64,000 bases of DNA from Caulobacter sp. Root343. GTDB taxonomy: Bacteria; Pseudomonadota; Alphaproteobacteria; Caulobacterales; Caulobacteraceae. A program made the position numbers and the translations under genes. Shown piece after piece: positions 51,528 to 62,500 of the stretch. Under the pieces are notes generated by a model that saw nothing but the letters and a program-made list of their open reading frames with translations, was not told the DNA's origin and searched no databases. The DNA lies in assembly GCF_001425745.1 (NCBI RefSeq), contig NZ_LMDF01000012.1, positions 115,896-179,895 on the forward strand, read 5' to 3'. The number at the start of each line of letters is the position of its first letter. The first letter of the stretch is position 1.

Positions 51528-53960
51528 GTGTTCAAGTTTCTGACCTGCCTGACGACGCAGCATGACCTGCGGCTGGTGCTTGTCGCCGGCCTCGTCTGCC
51601 TTGCGGGTTGCTTCACCACGTTTCGTCTTTACTCGCGGATGCGCGGCGCTCGTGGCGTCGTCCGCGCCGCCTGGCTGCTGCTGACCGGCCTGGTCGCCGG
51701 GTCCAGCGTCTGGGCCACCCATTTCATCGCCATGGTCGCCTACACGCCCGGTCTCAAGACCGGCTACAGCCCGACCGGCACCCTGCTGTCGCTGATGATC
51801 GCGGCCTTGTTCATGGCCAGCGGCTTCGCGGTCGCCTCGGCCCAGCGTTCGACCACCAACGACTTCGCTGGCGGCGTCCTGCTGGGGCTCGGCGTAGCGG
51901 CCATGCACTACACCGGCATGACGGCCTTCGTGACCCAGGGCCAGTTGATCTGGGAGCATGCGACCGTCGGCCTTTCCGCCATTCTCGGCGTCTCCGGCGC
52001 GACCGCCGCTCTGGTCGTGGCCGGCGCGGCCCGGACGATGAAGCGCCAAGTGATGGGTGGCGGCCTGCTGTGCTTGGGCATCGTGGCGCTGCATTTCACC
52101 GGCATGTCGGCGATCACCATCGTCCCCGACGCCTCGGTCGCGGTGCCTGACCAGCTGCTGTCAGGCGGCATGCTGACCCTGGCGGTGGTGTCGATCACCA
52201 GCATGATCATTCTCGGCGGCCTCGGCGCCGTCGCCATTGAATCCCAGACGTCGCGCTCGGCGCTCGAACGCATCCGCCGTCTGGCCAACGCCGCCTATGA
52301 AGGCCTGGTGGTGGTCCAGTCGGGCCGCATCAACGACGCCAACGCCGCCTTCTGCGAACTGGTCGGCGCGGACCTGCAGGAACTGGTCGGTCGCCCGCTG
52401 CTGGGCTCCATCCTGTCGCTCGACGACACGGCTCCCGATCGCGAAGGCGTTCGCCGCGAAGGCAAGATCCAGCCGCTGGCCGGTGGTCGCGAGATCCCCG
52501 TCGAAGTCTTCTCGCGCCTGATGGACGATGGCGCGCGCATGGAGACTTCGGGCCTCACGGTTCTGGCCGTCCGCGACTTGCGCGAACGTCGCGCGGCCGA
52601 GGAGAAGATCCGCTACCTCGCCGAGCATGACGGCCTGACCGGATTGCCTAACCGCAATTCGCTGCAGCATCGTCTAGCCGCCGCCCTCGACCGGGTCGAG
52701 GCTTCGGGCGAGAGCCTGTCGGTCATCTGCATCGACCTCGACCACTTCAAGGAAGCCAATGACCAGCACGGCCACTTGGCCGGCGACGCCATCCTGGTCG
52801 AGACCGCCCGTCGCCTGCAGTCGTCGGTTCAGGCCCCGTCCTTCGCCGCGCGCCTGGGTGGCGACGAGTTCATCGTGGTTCAGGTGGCTGGCGGAGACCA
52901 GCCGACGGCGGCGGCCGAGCTATCGGGCCGCTTGATCGAGATGCTCTCGACCCCCGTATCCCACGAGGAGCAGGAGCTGACCCTGGGCGCCAGCCTGGGT
53001 GTCAGTCTCTACCCCGATGACGGGCGTACGACCGAGGCCCTGATGGCCAACGCCGACATGGCCCTGTACCGCGCCAAGGAAAGCGGCCGCGGCGTCTATC
53101 GTTTCTTCAAGCGCGAGATGGACGACACCATCCGCGAGCGTCGCAGCCTGGCGCGCGACCTGCGCCAGGGCATCGCCGACGAGGAACTGGTCGTCCACTA
53201 CCAGCCCCTGGCTCGCGCGACCGATGGCGAGGTCTGCGGCTTCGAGGCCCTGGTTCGCTGGCAACACCCCACGCGTGGCATGATTCCGCCGCTGGATTTC
53301 ATTCCGGTCGCCGAGGAAAACGGTCTGATCGGGGCGCTCGGCGACTGGGTCCTGCGCCGCGCCTGCGCCGACGCCGCCTCATGGGAGAAGCCGCTGCGCA
53401 TCGCGGTCAACCTCTCGCCGATCCAGCTGCACAACCCCGCCCTGCCCAGCCTGGTGCACGAGGTGCTGATCACGACCGGACTGTCGCCCTCGCGTTTGGA
53501 ACTGGAGATCACCGAGAGCGCCCTGTTCAAGGACTATCAGCGCGCGCTGGATAACCTGCGCCGCCTGAAGGCCTTGGGCGTGCGGATCGCCATGGACGAC
53601 TTCGGCACCGGCTTCTCGTCGCTGTCGACCCTGCAGTCGTTCCCGTTCGACAAGATCAAGATCGACAAGAGCTTCGTCGAGAACATCCACCGCCACGACC
53701 GCGCCACCGTCATCGTGCGCGCCGTGCTGGGCCTGGGCCGCAGCCTGGAGATCCCGGTCGTGGCCGAGGGCGTGGAGACCGAGGAACAGATCGCCTTCCT
53801 CCGCGGCGAGAACTGCACCGAGTTGCAAGGCTACGCCATCGGCCGGCCGGCGCCGGTCGACACTCTGGACGCGTGGACCACGACCGCCGGCGTCCCGGCC
53901 GAAACCGTTCCGGCCGAACCCGCGATCGAATCGCGTCGTGGGGCCAAACGCTCGGCCTGA
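51528..53960 (+). CDS. MHYT-GGDEF-EAL c-di-GMP protein
   Basis: 810 residues. Seven helices in an MHYT sensor domain with the His motifs ATHFIAMVAY, MHYTGMTAF and LHFTGMSAI, which are thought to bind copper or a gas. A PAS-like domain follows (about 245-360), then GGDEF with intact RLGGDEFIVVQ (about 443), then EAL with GFEALVRWQHP (about 571) and FGTGFSSLS. Both the cyclase and the phosphodiesterase signatures look complete, so the net direction cannot be told. GTG start, weak ribosome site. Confidence 0.92.
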   Translation: MFKFLTCLTTQHDLRLVLVAGLVCLAGCFTTFRLYSRMRGARGVVRAAWLLLTGLVAGSSVWATHFIAMVAYTPGLKTGYSPTGTLLSLMIAALFMASGFAVASAQRSTTNDFAGGVLLGLGVAAMHYTGMTAFVTQGQLIWEHATVGLSAILGVSGATAALVVAGAARTMKRQVMGGGLLCLGIVALHFTGMSAITIVPDASVAVPDQLLSGGMLTLAVVSITSMIILGGLGAVAIESQTSRSALERIRRLANAAYEGLVVVQSGRINDANAAFCELVGADLQELVGRPLLGSILSLDDTAPDREGVRREGKIQPLAGGREIPVEVFSRLMDDGARMETSGLTVLAVRDLRERRAAEEKIRYLAEHDGLTGLPNRNSLQHRLAAALDRVEASGESLSVICIDLDHFKEANDQHGHLAGDAILVETARRLQSSVQAPSFAARLGGDEFIVVQVAGGDQPTAAAELSGRLIEMLSTPVSHEEQELTLGASLGVSLYPDDGRTTEALMANADMALYRAKESGRGVYRFFKREMDDTIRERRSLARDLRQGIADEELVVHYQPLARATDGEVCGFEALVRWQHPTRGMIPPLDFIPVAEENGLIGALGDWVLRRACADAASWEKPLRIAVNLSPIQLHNPALPSLVHEVLITTGLSPSRLELEITESALFKDYQRALDNLRRLKALGVRIAMDDFGTGFSSLSTLQSFPFDKIKIDKSFVENIHRHDRATVIVRAVLGLGRSLEIPVVAEGVETEEQIAFLRGENCTELQGYAIGRPAPVDTLDAWTTTAGVPAETVPAEPAIESRRGAKRSA

Positions 53961-54054
53961 TCCTCTCGCCGAGATCGGACGTTGGCGACGCCGGGAAGTT
54001 GGTGTTCCATGACGCGTTCGGCGTAGGCCAAGCAGAGTCTTAAAGCTCCATGGC

Positions 54055-56466
54055 GTGTCATTGAGGATATCGCGCGTGCTGGGACGGACAGCTATCAGGT
54101 TCGTGACAGCAGCCGACCGGCGCGAGTTGCGCTACGGCTTCGCGGTGCTTGCCGTCCTCGTGGCCCTGGCGGCCCGGACCGCCGCCGTCCTCGTCACCGA
54201 CGTCCCGTCCAACTTCCCCACCTTTTTCGTCGCCGTCCTGGTTGCGGCGATGGTTGGAGGTCTTGGCCCGGGATTCCTGGCCCTGGGGCTCAGCGCGACG
54301 ATCGCGTGGCGCTTTTGGATGTCTGTCGATGGCGCATGGACGCTGCATACGCGCGAAGCCGTGCAGCTGGTCATGTTCCTGCTCTGCGGTGGTCTGATCG
54401 TCGTCCTGGTCGAGGCGCTGCGCATCGCCGTGCGCGCCGGTCTGGCCGCCGAGCAGCGCTTCCGCTCGGCCCAAGAGGCGTCGCTGGACGCCTTCGTCAT
54501 TCTGGAGCCGGTGCGCGAGGGCGGCCGAGTCATCGACTTCCGCTGGACCTACGCCAATCCCAAGGCCGACTCGATGCGGCCCTCCGGGCCCTCGACCCTG
54601 TTGGGCCGTCGGATTCTGGACGTCTTCCCCGACGAGACCGGTCGCGAGATGGTCGAGCGCATGAACCGCCTGCTGGCGTCCGGCGGCCCCGACGACATCG
54701 ACGTGCGACGCGTGATCGACGGCGAGGAGCGGTGGGTTCGGTCCAGCGGCGTCCGCCTGGGCCGCGATCTGGCGGTGACTTTCCGGGACGTCACCCAGGA
54801 ACGTCGCGCGGCCGCGGCTCTGCGCAGCAGCGAGGAGCTGTTCCGGGGCATGGCCAATTCCGCTCCGGTGATGATCTGGGCGACGACCGCTCGGGGACGG
54901 GCCGACTGGTTCAACCAGGCCTGGCTGAACTTCCGGGGAAGGACTCTCGCGGAGGAGCTGGGGGATGGCTGGTTCAGCGGCGTGCATCCCGAGGATCGGC
55001 AGGCCAGCCTGGATGCGGCCGATGCGGCCGTCGAGAAGCGCGAGCCGTTCAATGTCGCCTTCCGCTTGCGTCGCGCCGACGGCGCCTGGCGGTGGATCAA
55101 CAGCGTCGGCGCGCCGCGCTTCGACGAGGCGGGGGTCTATCGCGGCTATATCGGCAGCTGCTTCGACTTCACCGAGACGGTCGAGGCGCGCAAGGATCTC
55201 GAGGACCGTGTCGCCGAGCGCACCGCGGCCCTGAAGGCCAGCATGGCCGAAACCGCCCAAGCCCAGGCGGCCCTGGCTCAAGCGCAGCGTCTCGAGACGG
55301 TGGGGCGGCTGACCGGTGGCGTGGCCCATGACTTCAACAATCTGCTGACCGTCATCGTCGGCGGTTTGGACATGATCCTGCGGCGGCCGGACGACACGGC
55401 GCGGGTCACGCGGCTGGCCGAAGCCGCCCTGGCGGCCGGTCAGCGGGGCGAGCGGCTGACTCGGCAACTGCTGGCCTTCTCCCGCAACCAGGAGCTTAAG
55501 CTGGAGGTCGTCGACGTCGGCGCCCTTCTGGACCAGGCCGAACCGTTGCTGCGGCGGGCCGTGGGCGAGGCGATGGCCCTGACCATCCGGCGCGACGCCA
55601 GACCGGTCGGTTCGCGGGTCGACGCCGCGCAGCTGGAGGCGGCGCTGCTGAACCTGGTGGTCAACGCCGCCGACGCCACCTCGACCGGCGGAGCGATCAC
55701 CATCGAGGTCGAACCGGCAACCCTGACCGACGGCCAGGTGGCCGACGCCGCGCCCGGGGACTACGTCAGGGTGGCGGTCAGTGACACCGGCACGGGCATG
55801 CCGCCCGAGGTCCTGGCCCGAGTGTTCGAGCCGTTCTTCACCACAAAGGAGGTCGGCAAGGGCACCGGTCTGGGCCTGGCTCAGGTCTATGGCTTCCTGC
55901 GCCAGTGCGGCGGCGGGGTCAGCATCGACAGTGTCGAGGGGCGCGGCACGACGGTCGGCCTCTATTTGCCCTCAACGGGTGAGTTGGCCGCGCCGGCGGT
56001 AAAAGCCAAGCCGCCCTCCGCCGATCGGCTGAAAGGTGTTCGGGTGCTGCTGGTCGAGGACGACGCGGCCGTGCGCGAGATCGCCGACGGTCTGCTGCGC
56101 GACCTCGGCTGCGACGTGACCACCGCCGAGAACGGGGCCTCGGCCCTGGAGGCGCTGGAGGAGGGCGTGGCCTTCGATCTGTTGATGTCGGACATCGTCA
56201 TGCCCGGAGGAATCAGCGGCGTGGATCTGGCGCGCTCGGCGTCGGCCAACCGCCCGGACATGGCGGTGCTGCTGACCACTGGCTATGCCGGCGATCGGGT
56301 TGACGTCGCGCCCGCCGATCTGCCCTGGCCGGTGTTGCGCAAGCCGTTCCAGGTAGAACAGTTGGCCGAGATCGCCTGGACGCTGCTCGCGGATCGCCAC
56401 CGCCCGGCGCCAAAGAAGAAACGCGTCCCTTCCCGCAAGCGCGGTGTCAGCGCCGCCGGCGCGTGA
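54055..56466 (+). CDS. membrane PAS hybrid histidine kinase/response regulator
   Basis: 803 residues. Four N-terminal helices (about 22-125) of DUF4118/MASE type, two PAS domains (about 140-250 and 255-380), a HisKA with LTGGVAHDFNNLLTVIVG (phospho-His about 425), a HATPase with NAADATSTGG, DTGTGMPPEV and GTGLGLAQVYGF, and a C-terminal receiver with acceptor Asp in LLMSDIVMPGG. The kinase type (VAHDFNNLL) is that of CckA-like blue-light/PAS kinases. Orphan: no partner next to it. GTG start. The end overlaps the convergent HerA-like gene by 20 nt. Confidence 0.9.
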   Translation: MSLRISRVLGRTAIRFVTAADRRELRYGFAVLAVLVALAARTAAVLVTDVPSNFPTFFVAVLVAAMVGGLGPGFLALGLSATIAWRFWMSVDGAWTLHTREAVQLVMFLLCGGLIVVLVEALRIAVRAGLAAEQRFRSAQEASLDAFVILEPVREGGRVIDFRWTYANPKADSMRPSGPSTLLGRRILDVFPDETGREMVERMNRLLASGGPDDIDVRRVIDGEERWVRSSGVRLGRDLAVTFRDVTQERRAAAALRSSEELFRGMANSAPVMIWATTARGRADWFNQAWLNFRGRTLAEELGDGWFSGVHPEDRQASLDAADAAVEKREPFNVAFRLRRADGAWRWINSVGAPRFDEAGVYRGYIGSCFDFTETVEARKDLEDRVAERTAALKASMAETAQAQAALAQAQRLETVGRLTGGVAHDFNNLLTVIVGGLDMILRRPDDTARVTRLAEAALAAGQRGERLTRQLLAFSRNQELKLEVVDVGALLDQAEPLLRRAVGEAMALTIRRDARPVGSRVDAAQLEAALLNLVVNAADATSTGGAITIEVEPATLTDGQVADAAPGDYVRVAVSDTGTGMPPEVLARVFEPFFTTKEVGKGTGLGLAQVYGFLRQCGGGVSIDSVEGRGTTVGLYLPSTGELAAPAVKAKPPSADRLKGVRVLLVEDDAAVREIADGLLRDLGCDVTTAENGASALEALEEGVAFDLLMSDIVMPGGISGVDLARSASANRPDMAVLLTTGYAGDRVDVAPADLPWPVLRKPFQVEQLAEIAWTLLADRHRPAPKKKRVPSRKRGVSAAGA

Positions 56467-57976
56467 GGCCGCCGAGGAGCCCGCGCATCAGCTCGCGCCC
56501 GGCTTGCGACGCCACGGTGCGCACCAGGGTGACGGCGAAGGCTTCGGCCACCGATTGCCGATTCGAGGCGCGGGGGCGGCTGGCGCGGACCTCGCGGGCG
56601 TCCTCACGCTCGCGGATCTTGGCCTCGGCGGCTTCGCGCTTGTCCTCTTCGGCCTCCTCGCGGGCCGCGTCCGCCTGGTGCTGGGCCTGCTGGGCGCGCC
56701 CCTGCAAAATCTCATAAGCGGAATCGCGGTCCCGGGTCTGGTCGTAGACACCGGCGACCGGGCTCTTGGCCTGCAAGGCGGCGCGCTCCTCCGGCGTGAT
56801 CGGCCCCAGCCGCGAGGCCGGCGGACGGATCAGTGTCTTCTGCACGACCTTGGGCGCACCGCGCTCGTCCAGGGTCGAGACCAAAGCCTCGCCGACGCCG
56901 AGGGCTTGGATGGTCTCCGCGGTGTCGAAGTTCGGATTGATCCGGAACGACTGGGCGGCGGCCTTCAGGCCCTTCTGGTCGGCGGGCGTGTAGGCGCGCA
57001 GGGCGTGCTGCACCCGAGCGCCGAGCTGGCCCAGCACCGCGTCGGGAATGTCGGCCGGGTTCTGGGTGACGAAATAGACCCCGACACCCTTGGAGCGGAT
57101 CAGGCGCACGACCTGCTCGATCTTTTCGAGCAGGGGCTTGGGCGCGTCGTTGAACAGCAGGTGGGCTTCGTCAAAGAAGAACACCAGCTTGGGCTTCTCC
57201 GGATCGCCCACCTCGGGCAGCACTTCGAACAGTTCCGACAGCAGCCACAGCAGGAAGGTCGAATAGAGCTTGGGTGACTGGATCAGGCGGTCGGCGGCCA
57301 GCAGGTTGACGTAGCCGCGCCCCGCCGCGTCGGTGCGCATCAGGTCGGACAGGTTCAGGGCCGGCTCGCCGAAGAAGTGTTCGGCGCCCTGCGTCTGCAG
57401 AGTCAGCAGCTTGCGCTGAATCGCCCCCACTGTGGCGGCCGAGACGTTGCCGTACTGGGTGCCGATCTCGTCGGCGTGGTCGGCCACATACTTCAGGGCC
57501 GCCTGCAGGTCCTTGAGATCCAGCAACAACAGGCCGTCCTGATCCGCGACGTGGAAGACTATGTTCAGCACGCCTTCCTGCACGTCGTTCAGCTCCAGCA
57601 GGCGCGACAGCAGAAGCGGGCCCATCTCGGAGATGGTGGTGCGGATCGGATGGCCCTTCAGGCCGAACAGGTCCCAGAACATCACCGGCGGCGCGGCCGG
57701 CGACAGGGCCAGTTCCATGGCCTCGGCGCGAGCCATCATCTTCTCGTTCGGCGTCCCGGGCATGGCCACGCCCGAGAGGTCGCCCTTCACGTCGGCGGCG
57801 AACACCGGCACGCCGGCGTCGGAGAAGGCCTGGGCCATGACCTGCAGGGTGACGGTCTTGCCGGTGCCGGTCGCGCCGGCCACCACGCCGTGCCGGTTTG
57901 ACCGGTCGAGCCGTTGGGTCACGGGCCCTTCGCCGAGTCCGACCAGGATCTCGTTCTCGCCAATCGACAGCGGCAT
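56447..57976 (-). CDS. HerA-like/DUF853 ATPase
   Basis: 509 residues, VirB4/HerA-like P-loop ATPase of the DUF853 type. Walker A GATGTGKT at 34-41, Walker B KLVFFFDEAHLLFND, and VYFVTQNPADIPDAV. A C-terminal coiled, Arg/Glu-rich stretch (about 430-475) is followed by a basic tail. The family is common in proteobacteria without an agreed function. ATG 57976 lies 10 nt after AGGAG. Confidence 0.87.
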   Translation of the reverse strand: MPLSIGENEILVGLGEGPVTQRLDRSNRHGVVAGATGTGKTVTLQVMAQAFSDAGVPVFAADVKGDLSGVAMPGTPNEKMMARAEAMELALSPAAPPVMFWDLFGLKGHPIRTTISEMGPLLLSRLLELNDVQEGVLNIVFHVADQDGLLLLDLKDLQAALKYVADHADEIGTQYGNVSAATVGAIQRKLLTLQTQGAEHFFGEPALNLSDLMRTDAAGRGYVNLLAADRLIQSPKLYSTFLLWLLSELFEVLPEVGDPEKPKLVFFFDEAHLLFNDAPKPLLEKIEQVVRLIRSKGVGVYFVTQNPADIPDAVLGQLGARVQHALRAYTPADQKGLKAAAQSFRINPNFDTAETIQALGVGEALVSTLDERGAPKVVQKTLIRPPASRLGPITPEERAALQAKSPVAGVYDQTRDRDSAYEILQGRAQQAQHQADAAREEAEEDKREAAEAKIREREDAREVRASRPRASNRQSVAEAFAVTLVRTVASQAGRELMRGLLGGLTRRRR

Positions 57977-58078
57977 GGGGCACAAACTCCTTGGATGGTC
58001 GTTCGACCCTAACCGGGGCCTTGCGCCGCGCCAATCGGGACGGGCAATGTCACTCGTGTTTCCGGAGATATTTTACAA

Positions 58079-59230
58079 ATGCCCGCGCCCGCCCCGCCTT
58101 CCGTCACCACGCGCAACGCGGTGGTGTTCCTGGCCGTCATCGCCGGCGGGGTGACGCTGAAGTGGATGCAGGACATCCTCACGCCCTTGGCCTTGGCGCT
58201 GTTTCTGGCGGTGATGATCGACAGCTTCTCGCGCGTCCTGACGGCCCGCGCGCCGAAATTCCCCAAGGCGCTGGCCTTGCCCACCGCGGTGGTGCTGTCG
58301 CTGCTGCTATTTGGCGTTTCGATCTGGATCGTCGTCGACAACGGCAAGGAGTTCTTCGACCATTCCTCGGAATACGTGGCCAGCCTCAACGCCCTGATCG
58401 CCAAGTTCGCGCCGATCGTGGCCAGGCTGGCGCCGGGACTGGAGCTGACGGTCGCGCCGACCATCGGCGACCTGGTCAAGCAATGGAACCCGCAGCGCTA
58501 CGTCGGGGATGTGGCGCAGTCCTTCAACAGCTTCGCCACCAGCGCCGTGCTGGTGCTGATCTATCTCGGCTTCATCCTGGCGTCGCGAAAGGGCTTCGCC
58601 CGCAAGATCGTCGCGCTGTTCCCGCATCATCCCGAGCGGGACCAGAACATGAAGCTGTTCCAGCGCATCCGTGACGGGGTGGAGCAATATCTTTGGATCC
58701 AGACCGTCACCGGCCTGATGATCGCTGTCGCCGCCTGGGTGGTGATGATGCTGGTGCGGTTGGACAACGCCTTCTTCTGGGCGTTCCTAATCTTCCTGGC
58801 CGCCTACATCCCGATCCTGGGCGGGGCCATCGGCTGCTTCCTGCCGCCGCTGTTCGCCTTGATCCAGTTCCCGGACAGCCTCTGGCCGGCCATCATCTTG
58901 TTCGCCGCCCTGCAGTCGATCTTCTTCGTGGTCGGCAACGTGATCTATCCACGCATGCAGGGCGATAGCCTGAACATGGACCCGACGGTGGTGCTGTTGT
59001 CCCTGGCCTTGTGGGGCGCGCTTTGGGGGGTGCCCGGCATGTTCCTGTCCACGCCCCTGACCGTGGCCACGATGCTGGTCTTGGCCCAGTTCGAGGGCTC
59101 GCGCTGGATCGCCATCCTGCTGTCCGAGGATGGCGACCCGCAGGGTGAGCGGATCTTGTCGGGCAAGGGCCATGGGCCGGCTCCAGACGACTCTCCGGCG
59201 CGAAAAGCGGAGGGCGCGCGAAAGAAATGA
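58079..59230 (+). CDS. AI-2E family transporter
   Basis: 383 residues, about eight helices. Pattern of the PerM/TqsA family: two N-terminal helices, a large soluble segment (about 90-160) and helices closing with FLAAYIPILGGAIGCFLPPL and GVPGMFLSTPLTVA. Substrate unknown; the family name comes from a claimed autoinducer-2 exporter. The tail ends in a run of basic residues. Confidence 0.88.
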   Translation: MPAPAPPSVTTRNAVVFLAVIAGGVTLKWMQDILTPLALALFLAVMIDSFSRVLTARAPKFPKALALPTAVVLSLLLFGVSIWIVVDNGKEFFDHSSEYVASLNALIAKFAPIVARLAPGLELTVAPTIGDLVKQWNPQRYVGDVAQSFNSFATSAVLVLIYLGFILASRKGFARKIVALFPHHPERDQNMKLFQRIRDGVEQYLWIQTVTGLMIAVAAWVVMMLVRLDNAFFWAFLIFLAAYIPILGGAIGCFLPPLFALIQFPDSLWPAIILFAALQSIFFVVGNVIYPRMQGDSLNMDPTVVLLSLALWGALWGVPGMFLSTPLTVATMLVLAQFEGSRWIAILLSEDGDPQGERILSGKGHGPAPDDSPARKAEGARKK

Positions 59231-59513
59231 GCGCGCCTCTTAAACTCCAGGCGGTGGTCCCTATCTATGCTCTGTCCGGCTCCCCCCACCCGGACACCCC
59301 GCCGATCGCGGCCGGCAAGGCCGCCGCCATCGAAGCGGAAAACGCCCGCTCACCCCCAGCGGGCCTGCGCCGTCGGCTTCCCCCCAGCCGGCGGCGCTTC
59401 CGTTTCTGGCGGACGGAACGAGACCAGCACGAATTCTTTCCGATTTCCGACGTAGCGGTTGAAGTGACGCCCAAAAGGGCTAGGTTGCGGCCAAAAATTC
59501 ACGAGGAAATCCC
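59231..59513 (+). other. intergenic leader of gdhZ
   Basis: 283 nt with no supported gene. C-rich tracts and GGCGG repeats fill the first 200 nt; the promoter candidate lies in the last 60 nt. Short ORFs here are not convincing. Confidence 0.35.
59459..59486 (+). promoter_or_regulatory. candidate promoter of gdhZ
   Basis: TTGAAG (59459-59464), 14 nt, GCTAGGTT (59479-59486), followed 27 nt later by the start codon. The leader would be about 20 nt and carries GAGGA. Confidence 0.45.
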
Positions 59514-62500
59514 ATGATCGGTGAAAAAAATGACCTCAAGTCCGCTGAGGCTCCGATCGGCCCGCTGGTAAGCGCTTTCGCCCAGGCCCTGGGCTCCTCC
59601 GTCGAGGCGCTTTCGCCCGCGGCGCGCGGCTTCGCCGCCCAGGCCCAGGACGACTGGTCGGCCGAGGAGCTGCCTGGCCTGGACATCGCCGACGTGGCCC
59701 GGGCCCTGGCCGACTTCTGGCGGTTCGGCGAGAGCGCCAAGGACCTGTCCGAACCGGCCATCCGCATCCGCCGCGCCGAGGGCGGCGAGACCCCTTCCGA
59801 CCTGCTTGAGATCGTTCAGCCCGACCGTCCCTTCCTCGTCGACAGCATCATGGGCGAGGTGACCGAGGCCGGCTTCTCGGTCCGCGCCATGTTCCACCCC
59901 GTCGCCGATTGCGGCGGCGTCCGCCGGTCCATGATCCAGGTCTGGCTGGCCCCCGTCGGTGAGGACCGCGAGGCGGCCTTGGTCCAGGGCGTCCGCGAGG
60001 CGCTCTCCGACGTCGGCCTGGCGGTCCAGGACTTCGACGCCATGCGCGCCCTGATGCGCCGCACGATCGACGAGCTGAAAGGCGCGCAGACACCTGTGTC
60101 GGCCGAGGAAAAGGCCGAGGACCTGGCCTTCCTCGATTGGCTGGAAGGCGACCATTTCGTGTTCCTGGGCGCTCGCGTTTATGAGTATCCGCGCACCGCC
60201 GACGGCGGCTACGCGGCCGAGGAGCCGCTGTATCAGCCCGAAGGCAGCCTCGGCGTGCTGCGCGACCAGGCCCGCACCGTGCTGCGTCGGGGCAGTGAGC
60301 CGGCCATCCTGTCGGCGCAGGTCCGCACCCATATCGACATCGGCGATCCGATCGTGGTGGCCAAGTCGAACCTGCGCTCGCGCGTCCATCGCCGCGGCTA
60401 CATGGATTATGTCGGCGTCCGCCGCTACGGCGCCGACGGCAAGGCCGCCGGTGAAGTCCGCTTCGTGGGTCTGTTCACCGCCGAGGCCTATGAGACGCCC
60501 GCCCACACGGTCCCGTTGGTCCGCCGCAAGGTGGCCCACGTCCTGGATCGCGCTGGCAAGGATCCCGAGAGCCACAACGGCAAGCGCCTGCGCAACATTC
60601 TCGAGACCTGGCCGCGTGACGAGCTGTTCCAGACCGACGAGGCGCAACTGCTGTCGACGGCCATGGGCGTGCTGCACCTCTATGACCGGCCGCGGGTGAA
60701 GCTGTTCGCCCGCCGCGACCCGTTCGACCGCTTCATCTCGGTGCTGCTGTTCGTGCCGCGCGACCGCTACGACTCCGGCGTCCGCGCCCGGGCCGGCGCG
60801 ATTCTGGCCGAGGCGTTCCGGGGCCGGGTGTCGGCCTATTATCCCAGCTTCTCCGACGCGCCGCTGGCGCGGGTGCACTACATCCTGGGCGTGACGCCCG
60901 GCGACCACGCCGATCCGGACCTGGCCGCCGTCGAGGCCGCCATCGCCGAGACCGCCCGCACCTGGGACGACCGCTTCGAGGCCGCGATCCGCGAGAGCTC
61001 GACCGGCCGCGTCGCCCACCTGCTGGCCCGCTACGCCGGCGCCTTCCCGCCCGGCTATCGCGACCAGTACGACGCTGTTGAGGCTTTGGCCGATATCCAA
61101 GTCATCGACGACCTGGCGGAAGGCGAGGCCGTTCGCGTCCGCGCCTTCCGCCGTCCGGACGACAGCGCGGTGACCTTCCGGTTCAAGCTGTATCGCCCCG
61201 GCGCGGCGGCGCCGTTGGCCGACGTGTTGCCGATCCTGGAGCACATGGGCCTGAAGGCCCTGATCGAGGACGGCTTCAAGGTTTCCCCCGACGGCCAGCC
61301 GGTCTGGATCCACGAATTCGTCCTGCGCGACGAGGCCGGCGAGCACCTGGTGTTCGGCGACGTGAAGCAGGCCTTCGAGGCCGCCTTCGTCGCCATCTGG
61401 ACGGGTCGCGCCGAGAGCGACGGCTTCAACCGCCTGGTGCTGGAGCTGGGCATCGGCTGGCGCGAGGCGGCCCTGATCCGCGCTCTGGCCCGCTACCGCC
61501 AGCAGTCGGGCCTGGATCCGAGCCAAGGCGTGCAGGAGCAGGCGCTGTCGGATCACCCCGGCGTCGCGCGGCTGATCCTGGATCTGTTCCAGACCAAGTT
61601 CGACCCGGCGGTGAAGGCTGACCTCAGGGCCCGCGAGGACCAGGCCAAGGCCGTCGAAGCCAAGATCGTCGAGGCCTTGCAGGCCGTCGAAAGCCTGGAC
61701 GCCGACCGTGTCCTTCGCCGCCTGGCCGCCCTGGTCGGCGCGATCCAGCGCACCAATTTCTATCAGCCGGCCGCCGACGGCGGTCCCAAGCCGTACATCA
61801 GCTTCAAGATCGCCTCGCGTGAGCTCGAAGACCTTCCGGCCCCCAAGCCGTACCGCGAGATCTATGTCTCGGCCCCGCATGTCGAAGGCGTGCATCTGCG
61901 CTTCGGCCCGGTCGCCCGGGGCGGCCTGCGCTGGTCGGACCGCCGCGACGACTTCCGCACCGAGGTGCTGGGCTTGGTGAAGGCCCAGCAGGTCAAGAAC
62001 GCGGTGATCGTGCCGGTCGGTTCAAAAGGCGGCTTCTATCCGAAGCAACTGCCGCGTGGCGGCGACCGCGACGCGATCCAAACCGAGGCGATCCGCGCCT
62101 ACAAGACCTTCCTGTCGGGCCTGCTGGACCTGACCGACAACATCGATCCCGACAACAACGTCGTGCCGCCGACCTCGGTCGTCGTCCATGACGGCGAGGA
62201 TCCGTATCTGGTCGTCGCCGCCGACAAGGGCACGGCGACCTTCTCCGACATCGCCAATGGCGTGGCCGAGGACTACGGCTTCTGGCTGGGTGACGCTTTC
62301 GCCTCCGGCGGTTCGGTCGGCTATGATCACAAGGTGATGGGCATCACCGCCCGCGGCGCCTGGGAGGCGGTCAAGCGTCACTTTCGTGAGCTGGGCAAGG
62401 ACATCCAGAGCGAGCCGTTCACCGTCGTCGGGGTCGGCGACATGTCGGGCGACGTGTTCGGCAACGGCATGCTGCTGTCCAAGCAGACCAAGCTGCTGGC

